From: Sporomusa ovata DSM 2662 | Lineage (GTDB): Bacteria; Bacillota; Negativicutes; Sporomusales; Sporomusaceae | DNA: 64,000 nucleotides | Assembly (NCBI RefSeq): GCF_000445445.1 | Contig: NZ_ASXP01000002.1 | Location: forward strand, 1,131,001-1,195,000 | Reading direction: 5' to 3' | Shown: one piece after another, positions 1-6,475 of the stretch | Position numbering within the stretch: position 1 is the first letter of the stretch | Layout: every line of letters starts with the position of its first letter | Position numbers and translations under genes: made by a program | The notes under the pieces: model-generated | Database searches by the model: none | What the model was told of the DNA's origin: nothing | What the model saw: only the letters and a program-made list of their open reading frames with translations

Positions 1-320
1 CAACTATACTGGTGGCAGTACTAGTGCCGGTGGTAGCCCCTCAAGTTACCACTCGTGATATTGCCAGCCGTTTTAGTGCTGTGTATGATGGAACGTCACC
101 GGTATATGTCGTGAAATTTTTACATCCGGGATTTGCTTTTTACACAGATGTCTATGGCACTGAAGTTATAACCGGTGAGGACGTTAAAAAGGCAGTGGCG
201 AATAACTCTACCGCCTACTATGTAATTCGGCAATTAGAATATAATTTACTAGACAGTCAGGAACGTGCTGCCTTGACAGTAATGGCGCAATCTTATGGAA
301 TGTTATTACTCAAACAATAA
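1..320 (+). CDS. C-terminal end of a probable membrane glycosyltransferase (partial)
   Basis: The reading frame is open to the left edge of the window, so this is the 3' end of a longer gene. The visible part starts with a hydrophobic stretch (residues VAVLVPVVAP) and continues into a soluble tail of about 90 residues with an FYTDVYG segment. A last membrane helix followed by a short periplasmic domain is typical of the C-terminus of dolichol/undecaprenyl-phosphate-linked glycosyltransferases (PMT/ArnT-like, GT39/GT83). The family call is an inference from layout and a few residues; no catalytic region is visible. It could be another polytopic envelope enzyme. Confidence 0.45.
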   Translation, partial: TILVAVLVPVVAPQVTTRDIASRFSAVYDGTSPVYVVKFLHPGFAFYTDVYGTEVITGEDVKKAVANNSTAYYVIRQLEYNLLDSQERAALTVMAQSYGMLLLKQ

Positions 321-345
321 AGTTTAAAAGGTCTTGCGGTTAGAG

Positions 346-373
346 CCGTATCCTCAAGGGCGCGCGCTTTTTT
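346..373 (+). terminator. Likely terminator within a short repeated motif
   Basis: A GC-rich self-complementary run (GGCGCGCGC) followed by six T residues lies 26 bp after the stop codon of the preceding gene. The 14-base lead-in CCGTATCCTCAAGG recurs at 53740-53753, also next to a GCGC...GCGC hairpin, so this is probably a copy of a small dispersed element used as a terminator. Confidence 0.5.
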
Positions 374-437
374 ATATGTGACATGTGGCTAGTGCTTAAC
401 ATAGTATGGATTAAAATCTATTATGGGAGGCATCCTT

Positions 438-722
438 GTGGTTCGTTATGCTTGTGCATCTGACTGGAATTTGCGGAAGCCCACTAAAAAATGTGTCAAA
501 TCATACACTTCGATCTTAAAACTATATGAAGTATGTTCTTTTAGATTATATATGGTGTGCCCGTGGTGTGGTTGCGAGTTTGATTATCATTATTATCAGG
601 GCGAATGTCCTCGTTGTGGGGATAATAATCCTTCTCCTCAGCCTGGTTTCGTGTTTTTTCCAGAGCTTCAGGTTGAAACTTCTTCACTTGCACTTTTTCC
701 GGAACTTGCATTTTACCCCTAG
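438..722 (+). CDS. Small zinc-ribbon protein
   Basis: The start is GTG 438 because GGGAGG at 425-430 is spaced 7 bases from it; an ATG at 423 overlaps that ribosome site and is unlikely to be used. The 94-residue product has a CPWCG...CPRCG pair about 14 residues apart, a classic zinc-ribbon knuckle, followed by an acidic/aromatic tail with a repeated FPEL motif. It has no membrane segment or enzyme motif. Function is unknown; such proteins are often accessory nucleic-acid or protein-binding factors. It stands alone between terminators. Confidence 0.6.
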   Translation: MVRYACASDWNLRKPTKKCVKSYTSILKLYEVCSFRLYMVCPWCGCEFDYHYYQGECPRCGDNNPSPQPGFVFFPELQVETSSLALFPELAFYP

Positions 723-760
723 CATAATAAATAAAATAATGTAATGTTATTAGAAAAAGA

Positions 761-850
761 GGCGGCGATAGGCAGCAAGAAGCGCGGATACCGCCTATAA
801 TAAGCTGCCGACTGTGCGCAAGGTAAAACAGGAAAGTGCCTTGCGTTTTT
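761..850 (+). ncRNA. Possible short structured transcript ending in a terminator
   Basis: Between the zinc-ribbon gene and uppP lie several complementary segments: GGCGG/CCGCC, ATAGGC/GCCTAT and GGCAGC/GCTGCC. The first two cross the third, so they are alternative or pseudoknot-like pairings. They are followed by CGCAAGG (817-823) pairing with CCTTGCG (839-845) and five T residues, a credible intrinsic terminator. No known riboswitch class is recognised. It could simply be the transcription end of the upstream gene. Confidence 0.3.
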
Positions 851-880
851 CATTTTATTTTCAGAATCAGCTGCTATACT
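849..880 (+). promoter_or_regulatory. uppP promoter with two TTCA boxes
   Basis: TTCA at 849-852 and 860-863 lie exactly 11 bp apart, followed after 11 bases by TATACT (875-880). The same TTCA-N7-TTCA-N11-TATAMT layout is present at 28999-29041, 35718-35749 and 55997-56028. Direct repeats in 11-bp phase just upstream of the -10 are the typical binding geometry of OmpR/PhoB-family activators. Confidence 0.6.
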
Positions 881-936
881 TAATACGTATATCTTAATGT
901 CAATTGAAAACTAGGTAAAAAGGAGCATGAATACAT

Positions 937-1754
937 ATGTTGTGGTTTATCGCCATCGTTTTAGGAATTGTTCAAGGTTTGGGGGAATTTTTACCTATAT
1001 CCAGTTCAGCACACTTAATCATTGTGCGCTGGCTTTTTGGCTGGAATTGATGATTGCTCAAGTCGGCGGCAATATTGATATCGCGCTTGATGTGGCGCTG
1101 CATGTGGGAACGCTGCTGGCAGTACTTATTTATTTTTTCCGGGATTGGCTGGAGCTTGTTGTAAATGGAGTAACGAAAGGACTAAAAACAAAAGAAGGAA
1201 AAATGTTTTGGTATCTGGTACTAGCCACAATTCCTGGCGGTGTTGCCGGGTTGCTCTTTGAGTCAGTCATAGACAAATTTATTCGTTCTCAGCCTCTCAT
1301 CATTGCGGCGGGACTTGCCATTATGGGTATTATTCTTTACTATGTAGATAAGAATTCGCCGCAAAGAATTACTTATGAAAATATAACGTTTAAGCAGACA
1401 TTGTTTATTGGCTTTTCGCAGGCGTTGGCACTGATTCCAGGTGTTTCGCGCTCTGGTATTACCATGACAACAGGCCGTTTGTTGGGATTTTCGCGGGAGG
1501 CGTCAGCTAAATTTTCCTTCTTGCTGGCGACGCCGATTATTGCCGGCGCAGCGCTCAAACATATGCCGGATATTATTCATAATGTTGCCAGTCCCTTATT
1601 CTTAGTGGGCACAATCACATCAGCTATAGTAGGGCTCTTGTGCATTAGCTTACTGCTTAAATATCTCCAAAGAAACAACTTTGCTATATTTGCGGCATAT
1701 AGAATACTGCTGGCAGCACTCATCGTAGGTGTATACTTTGTAAGAGGTGCATAA
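937..1754 (+). CDS. uppP: Undecaprenyl-diphosphatase UppP/BacA, with an apparent one-base frameshift
   Basis: UppP is a membrane phosphatase that recycles undecaprenyl diphosphate to the carrier lipid for peptidoglycan and other envelope polymers. The N-terminus begins at ATG 937 (AGGAG at 921-925) and carries the family signature GEFLPISSSAHL. That frame meets TGA at 1048-1050. The rest of the protein (ALDVALHVGTLLAVL, then the PGVSRSG motif) is encoded in the -1 frame and ends at 1754. Re-reading the base at 1044 joins the two parts as FGWE-LMIAQ, giving about 272 residues, the normal family size. The other possible start, ATG 927, gives an unrelated N-terminus. A missing base (sequence error or real mutation) is the simplest reading; no slippery heptamer is seen. 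Confidence 0.85.
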
Positions 1755-1842
1755 ACATTGAAGTGATTAAATTTCCAGGAATCAACCCCAAATCTTCCTC
1801 ATATACTGCAAATGTTCTTTGTTTTTTGAGGAGGGTTGATAA

Positions 1843-1917
1843 ATGGTTTTAGATTTTGTAATAGGCTTTATCTCGGTTGGAGTCAGATTAGCATTGATAC
1901 GCCTCAGAGAAAAATAG
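1843..1917 (+). CDS. 24-residue hydrophobic peptide
   Basis: The ATG follows a strong ribosome site (GAGGAGGG at 1828-1835, 7 bases away). The frame encodes 24 residues: a hydrophobic stretch with an internal Arg and a basic end (RLREK). Its stop codon sits inside the 5' arm of an intrinsic terminator. The arrangement (good ribosome site, short ORF, immediate terminator) suggests a real small protein, possibly membrane-associated. No family is recognised. Confidence 0.45.
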   Translation: MVLDFVIGFISVGVRLALIRLREK

Positions 1918-1955
1918 TCATAACTTACTAAAAAGTAGGTTATGACTATTTTCTT
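1911..1955 (+). terminator. Strong intrinsic terminator
   Basis: A long stem (arms about 17 bases, AATAGTCATAACTTACT and its near-complement) with an AAAA loop is followed by TTTTCTTT. It ends the small-peptide transcript before the sensor kinase gene. Confidence 0.8.
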
Positions 1956-2060
1956 TAACAGTAAAAGGTGAAGTATAGTATGAAAATAATAAAGGATTTT
2001 GTCATTTTTAAGCAGAATGGTTTTTTACAGTGATATTCCTTTTGGGGGAGTAATAAATTT

Positions 2061-3731
2061 ATGCGGTTTAAAAATAGTCTTACGATAAAATTTATGATCG
2101 GAGTTGCCATTATAACCATTGTTTTGATGACAGTAAATCTCCTTTGGAATATTAGACAATATAATTTTCAGGCTGAATCGGAAATGAAGGAAAAAGCGGA
2201 GGTTATTGCTCAGCAGCTTATTGCTACAAGAGCATTTATTGCAGGTAAGCAAGATTTGATTAATGCCAATTATGATGGCGGTTATGAATTTAAACATTTA
2301 AATCCCGCAGCTGTCGGCAAGGGCATCGGTGAAATTTTTAATGGCTACTCCGGCTATAGATTTAAGCAGACCCGGCCCATTGTACGTGATCCTTATAATG
2401 CTCCGGACAATTTTGAAATTGAAGCAATGAAACAGTTAGCCGCCGACAAAAACCTCAAGGAATTATGGGGCTATGATGAAATTGACGGCAATCGTGTTTT
2501 CCGGTACTTAGTGCCGTTATATTATGATGAATCGTGTTTATCCTGCCACGGCAAACCTGTTGGGCGTAATGATATTTCCGGATATGCTAAAGAAGGATTT
2601 TCTGCAGGCGAGTTTGCCGGGAGTATTAGTGTGGTTTTTCCAATGGCACGTTTTGAGGCCGCCCAACGCACCAATATTAGCAGCCAGGTAGTTTTTATTT
2701 TGTTCATGGTGTTTGTCAGCATTGGGCTGACTTATTTGATGATGGAACATATTATTATCATGCCTATCCGTGAATTGACAGGCAAAGTAGCCGAGCTGGG
2801 CCGGGGGAATTTATCGGCGCAACTGACTGAGATTCAAACCTATGACGAAATGCGGAGCTTGGCGCAAGAGTTTAATACGATGGCAAGTAAACTTAATGAA
2901 CTCTATAGCGGCTTGGAAGAAAAAGTAACCGAGCGTACGGCGCTGTTGTCGGATGCGAATCAGCGTTTGCTGGAGCAAGGAAGTATGCTTCAGGCTATGA
3001 ATGCCAAGCTGACTGAGACAGATCGCCTCAAATCAGAATTTTTGGCAGTTATGAGTCATGAACTCCGGACTCCTCTTACGGCAATCATTGCCTTTGCGGA
3101 AATCCTATTGGCTGAGGGCGAATCGCTCAACAGTTTACAGCAGGAATATTTGCAGGATATCTTTGAAAGTGGACATCAATTACTTAGCCAGATCAACGAC
3201 ATTCTTAATATGTCTAAAATTGAAGCCGGGCTTGCCAAAATTAACTGTAACCAGGTTGATATTAAAGAAGTGCTGAATCATCTAATGCATAGTATTTCTC
3301 CATTAATAAGCAAGAACGGACTTACGTTTATTGTTGATATCTCTGCTGACATTCCCAATATGGTAGCTGACCGCGAAAAGGTGACTCACATTTTCCGCAA
3401 TCTAATCAGTAATGCCATTAAGTTTACGTCAAATGGCGGGGAAATTTCTATTTCAGCAGCTTTGGTGAACGATCAGGAAAAAGTGCCGGAGGTTGTTGTC
3501 AAGATACAAGATACCGGTATTGGTATTAATCAGGAAGATCAAAAATATATTTTTGACAAGTTTCGCCAGGTTAATAGTGCTGAAGCAAGGGAATATCCGG
3601 GAAGTGGCTTAGGATTGGCACTGGCGCGCAATTTGGTTGAAATGCACGGAGGCCGGATTTGGGTGGAAAGTGAAGTTGGCCGGGGCAGTACGTTTACCTT
3701 TGTTTTACCGGTCATTGCGAAGGAGTGTTAG
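2061..3731 (+). CDS. Membrane histidine kinase with a heme c-binding (Tll0287/DUF3365-like) sensor domain
   Basis: The 556-residue kinase has a first membrane helix at about residues 10-30, an extracytoplasmic domain at about 35-205, a second helix at about 207-232, a HAMP domain, a short coiled coil, HisKA (MSHELRTP, His333) and an HATPase domain with N, G1 (DTGIGI) and G2 (GSGLGLAL) boxes. The periplasmic domain contains CLSCH at residues 159-163, a c-type heme attachment motif, in a DUF3365/Tll0287-like context. It is therefore likely a covalent-heme redox or gas sensor. It overlaps or abuts its regulator gene (3734) and sits directly upstream of nap and ccm, so control of nitrate respiration and cytochrome assembly is the natural inference. 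The exact ligand is unknown. Confidence 0.88.
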   Translation: MRFKNSLTIKFMIGVAIITIVLMTVNLLWNIRQYNFQAESEMKEKAEVIAQQLIATRAFIAGKQDLINANYDGGYEFKHLNPAAVGKGIGEIFNGYSGYRFKQTRPIVRDPYNAPDNFEIEAMKQLAADKNLKELWGYDEIDGNRVFRYLVPLYYDESCLSCHGKPVGRNDISGYAKEGFSAGEFAGSISVVFPMARFEAAQRTNISSQVVFILFMVFVSIGLTYLMMEHIIIMPIRELTGKVAELGRGNLSAQLTEIQTYDEMRSLAQEFNTMASKLNELYSGLEEKVTERTALLSDANQRLLEQGSMLQAMNAKLTETDRLKSEFLAVMSHELRTPLTAIIAFAEILLAEGESLNSLQQEYLQDIFESGHQLLSQINDILNMSKIEAGLAKINCNQVDIKEVLNHLMHSISPLISKNGLTFIVDISADIPNMVADREKVTHIFRNLISNAIKFTSNGGEISISAALVNDQEKVPEVVVKIQDTGIGINQEDQKYIFDKFRQVNSAEAREYPGSGLGLALARNLVEMHGGRIWVESEVGRGSTFTFVLPVIAKEC

Positions 3732-3733
3732 GT

Positions 3734-4426
3734 TTGTCTGGCGAGAAGATTTTAGTTGTAGATGATGATGCGAAGATACTAAAGATAGTGAAGCATTGTC
3801 TTGAAAGGGAAAATTTTCTGGTTGTCACAGCGGTTGACGGTGAGAGTGCGCTGGCTGTTGCCAAAAAAGAGCAGCCTGATTTAGTGATCCTTGATTTAAT
3901 GCTGCCAAAACTCAACGGTCTTGATGTCTGCAGGATTTTAACCGCTGAGTACACGGTTCCGATCATCATTTTGTCGGCTAAGGGCGATGAACTTGACCGG
4001 ATTGTAGGGCTTAGACTAGGGGTGGACGACTATTTAACCAAGCCTTTTAGTCCAATTGAATTGGTTCTCAGGGTACAGGCGGTTATTCGCCGGGTACAGG
4101 GGTGGTGGAAAAATCAGACTAGTCAGGCTTTGGAGTGTGGTACTTTGTGTATTGATCCTGGGACCAGGGCGGTTACGATTAATGGTACAGCTGTTAATCT
4201 TACCAGTAAGGAATTTGAATTGCTTTGGTTGTTGGCAAGTAATCCTCAGCAGGTTTTTACCAGGATGCAGCTATTGAATAAGATTTGGCATAGTGATTAT
4301 GAGGGTGATGAAAATACCGTGACCGTCCATATCAGGCGATTAAGGGAGAAAATTGAGCCTACGCCTTCATCCCCCACGTACATTAAAACTGTGTGGGGAG
4401 TAGGCTATAAGTTTGCAGGTGAGTAG
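3734..4426 (+). CDS. OmpR/PhoB-family response regulator paired with the heme-sensor kinase
   Basis: The protein has a receiver domain (VDDD acidic pair near the N-terminus, phospho-acceptor Asp in VILDLMLP, switch Lys in LTKPFSP) followed by a winged-helix DNA-binding domain (TSKEFELL, VTVHIRRLREKIE, TVWGVGYKF). TTG 3734 is preferred because AAGGAG at 3720-3725 is 8 bases upstream. GTG 3725 is also in frame but overlaps that site. The start lies 2 bases after the kinase stop, so the two are co-translated. The probable targets are the 11-bp-phased boxes in front of nap (4510-4549) and ccm (9104-9143). Confidence 0.92.
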   Translation: MSGEKILVVDDDAKILKIVKHCLERENFLVVTAVDGESALAVAKKEQPDLVILDLMLPKLNGLDVCRILTAEYTVPIIILSAKGDELDRIVGLRLGVDDYLTKPFSPIELVLRVQAVIRRVQGWWKNQTSQALECGTLCIDPGTRAVTINGTAVNLTSKEFELLWLLASNPQQVFTRMQLLNKIWHSDYEGDENTVTVHIRRLREKIEPTPSSPTYIKTVWGVGYKFAGE

Positions 4427-4459
4427 TGATTTTGCTGGAACTTACAAATATTTTTTTGC

Positions 4460-4493
4460 AGCCGCCGATTTTATATCGGTGGCTTTTTCTTTT
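4460..4493 (+). terminator. Intrinsic terminator after the two-component genes
   Basis: AGCCGCCGAT and ATCGGTGGCT form a 10-bp stem (with G-T pairs) around a 5-base loop, followed by TTTTTCTTTT. Confidence 0.85.
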
Positions 4494-4509
4494 GCGCTGC
4501 GTGCTGAAA

Positions 4510-4564
4510 TGTAATACTTTTGTAAGAATTACTTAATAATTCTGTCATTATCTTTCGGTATGAT
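4510..4564 (+). promoter_or_regulatory. nap promoter with four 11-bp-phased response-regulator boxes
   Basis: TGTAATA (4510), TGTAAGA (4521), CTTAATA (4532) and TGTCATT (4543) start exactly 11 bp apart. TATGAT at 4559-4564 is a plausible -10, 16 bp after the start of the last box. The ccm promoter (9104-9158) has the same number, order and spacing. No good -35 is present, which fits an activator-dependent promoter. GAATTA/TAATTC also forms an inverted repeat at 4527-4543. Confidence 0.7.
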
Positions 4565-4596
4565 GATGACAGAGATGAATTAAGGGGGCTTATTTT

Positions 4597-5142
4597 ATGG
4601 AAAGGGGTGCTAAGGCAGCCTTGTTTATTGGCGGCGTTATGTCATTATTGCTATCTGGTTTTACTGATAATAAATCAAAAAATGCCTTGCTCCGGCCACC
4701 AGGGGCGCTGAATGAACCGGATTTTTTGGCAAGTTGTCTTCGCTGCGGTAAGTGTGCGGAGGTTTGCCCGCAACGGGCAATTAAAATCGGGCAGGGCAAT
4801 AGTGGGTTGGCCATCGGTACACCGTATCTTATACCCCGGGAGGCAGCATGCGATTTGTGTCTTACTTGTATTGGGGTCTGCACCAGCGGTGCGCTGCGGC
4901 CAGTCGAAAAAGCAAATGTCCGGATGGGACTGGCGGAGATCGACCAGGATACCTGTCTGGCCTGGCTGGGTGATGAGTGTAAAATCTGTTATACCAGCTG
5001 CCTGTTTTATAACCAGGCCATCAAACTGGAAGATCATAAACGTCCGGTAGTCGACAGGGAGGTTTGTGTTGGGTGCGGCGTCTGTGAACATGTATGTATT
5101 GCCGAGTCGGCGGCAATCAAAGTTCAGGCAGGGAAACGCTAA
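4597..5142 (+). CDS. napG: NapG-like polyferredoxin
   Basis: The 181-residue protein has an N-terminal hydrophobic segment (about residues 7-22) and four cysteine clusters for [4Fe-4S] centres: CLRCGKCAEVC, CDLCLTCIGVC, a CKICYTSC region and CVGCGVCEHVC. This is the MauM/NapG ferredoxin layout. NapG works with NapH to pass quinol electrons toward the periplasmic nitrate reductase. Unlike many NapG proteins it lacks an obvious twin-arginine motif, so export route is uncertain. GGGGG upstream of ATG 4597 is the ribosome site. It is the first gene of the nap operon and overlaps napH. Confidence 0.85.
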   Translation: MERGAKAALFIGGVMSLLLSGFTDNKSKNALLRPPGALNEPDFLASCLRCGKCAEVCPQRAIKIGQGNSGLAIGTPYLIPREAACDLCLTCIGVCTSGALRPVEKANVRMGLAEIDQDTCLAWLGDECKICYTSCLFYNQAIKLEDHKRPVVDREVCVGCGVCEHVCIAESAAIKVQAGKR

Positions 5143-5939
5143 TGAAGGTTAAGGTTGCACGGCGATCGGTTCAACTTTTGGCTTTTTCTCTGTTGTTTCT
5201 GCCGCTTGTTTGGCCTGCGAACTGGATGTGGTTTGGAACCTATTTATCCTCTCAGGCAATAGGAATGGCACTTACAGATCCGCTGGCGGCGATTGAGGTT
5301 ATGCTGGCCGGCAAGATGATTTGGTGGCCGCTTATTGGGTCGATGCTACCGCTGCTTATAGCAACGTTACTGTTCGGACGGGTTTTCTGCAGCTGGATTT
5401 GTCCGTTAAACACGGTGTTTGAACTTGCAGCCGGCATCAGAGCCCCCAGGGTTTGCAGAAACAGAAATGGCTGGCTGCCTTATCAAATACTGGCTCTGTT
5501 TTTATTAGCCGCGTTACTAACAAATTTACCGCTGTTCACCATGCTATCACCAATTGGCATTTTGTCCAGAACAGTTGCCTTGGGCGTCGGACTGGAATTA
5601 CTTTTTGTGGTGGCGCTTATCGCCTTGGAATGGCTTTATGACCGTAAAGCATGGTGCCGTAATGTATGTCCGGTTGGGGCGTTATACGGCCTGCTGGGAA
5701 AATGGCGGCTGGTATCAATTGGTATTGACCATTCCAATTGTTTGAGTTGCCATAAATGCAGAAACGCATGTACCATGCAGGTGGATGTCGGCAATCACAG
5801 GTCGCTTGATCAGCTGACCTGCACAAATTGTGGTGACTGTGTGGATGCCTGCGCGGCCAAAGCGGTCTATTTTACCTGGAAAAACAAGCAGAAAGGAGGT
5901 GTCGTACAGCGTGAATCTGTGGATGGTGGTAAGAGGTAA
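5142..5939 (+). CDS. napH: NapH-like membrane iron-sulfur quinol dehydrogenase
   Basis: The start is ATG 5142, overlapping the napG stop (TAATG). An upstream in-frame ATG lies within napG and would add an unrelated N-terminus. The 265-residue protein has about four to six membrane helices, the paired CSWICPLN and CRNVCPVGALYG motifs typical of NapH, and a C-terminal two-cluster ferredoxin (CLSCHKCRNAC, CTNCGDCVDAC). NapH is thought to oxidise menaquinol and feed NapG or a c-type cytochrome. The C-terminal end overlaps the next cytochrome gene by 29 bases. Confidence 0.9.
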   Translation: MKVKVARRSVQLLAFSLLFLPLVWPANWMWFGTYLSSQAIGMALTDPLAAIEVMLAGKMIWWPLIGSMLPLLIATLLFGRVFCSWICPLNTVFELAAGIRAPRVCRNRNGWLPYQILALFLLAALLTNLPLFTMLSPIGILSRTVALGVGLELLFVVALIALEWLYDRKAWCRNVCPVGALYGLLGKWRLVSIGIDHSNCLSCHKCRNACTMQVDVGNHRSLDQLTCTNCGDCVDACAAKAVYFTWKNKQKGGVVQRESVDGGKR

Positions 5940-6447
5940 AGAAAAATTGACAGGACGGCATATAGGAGTAGTTGGCATTATATTTGTTATCTTACTGATT
6001 TTTGCCGGCTGGATGGCCGATTACTCATCTCGTCCGGAGTTTTGTGGTTCTTCTTGTCATGAAATGAATTCAACGTATCAGTCCTGGCAAATGTCTGCGC
6101 ATAAAAATGTTGGCTGCGAGGATTGCCATGGCGAGGCGGGAGCCATCGGACTCGTGAAGACTAAGGCCAAAGGAATGAAAGAAGTCTATGTGCATATTAC
6201 CAGTTCAAAGATCGAGCCCAAAGCCAATGAGCATGATATTAATTGCTACAACTGTCATCAGGATAAAGTAAAACTCAATGTCGACAAGGCGCTGGCAGCA
6301 AAGGACCCGCATACAGTCAAACACTTTGACGATGGCATGACCTGTGTTGCCTGTCATAGCGGCCTTGTCCATGATACTAAACTCAACAACGCGGTACCGA
6401 GCCGCGATACTTGCACCAGATGCCATTTGGATGCAATGCAGAAATAA
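5911..6447 (+). CDS. Membrane-anchored multiheme cytochrome c of the NapC/NrfH type
   Basis: GTG 5911 is chosen because AAAGGAGG (5892-5899) lies 11 bases upstream and the protein then starts just before its single membrane helix. The 178-residue product shows five candidate heme motifs: CGSSCH, CEDCH, CYNCH, CVACH and CTRCH. The first has three residues between the cysteines (CX3CH) where NrfH in this same window has the standard CGSCH. NapC/NrfH proteins normally carry four hemes and oxidise menaquinol. Position between napH and napA suggests it is the electron donor to NapA. Confidence 0.85.
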   Translation: MNLWMVVRGKEKLTGRHIGVVGIIFVILLIFAGWMADYSSRPEFCGSSCHEMNSTYQSWQMSAHKNVGCEDCHGEAGAIGLVKTKAKGMKEVYVHITSSKIEPKANEHDINCYNCHQDKVKLNVDKALAAKDPHTVKHFDDGMTCVACHSGLVHDTKLNNAVPSRDTCTRCHLDAMQK

Positions 6448-6475
6448 GACTATTATTTTGCCGGGAGGTTTTTTC

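Noticed and set aside
927..1050. Open frame from ATG 927 as the start of uppP
   Set aside because: Its first 40 residues are unlike any UppP, while ATG 937 in another frame gives the PISSSAHL signature; the frameshift explains the discrepancy.
1048..1050. TGA in uppP read as selenocysteine or programmed frameshift
   Set aside because: UppP is not a selenoprotein, no SECIS-like hairpin is evident, and no slippery heptamer is present.
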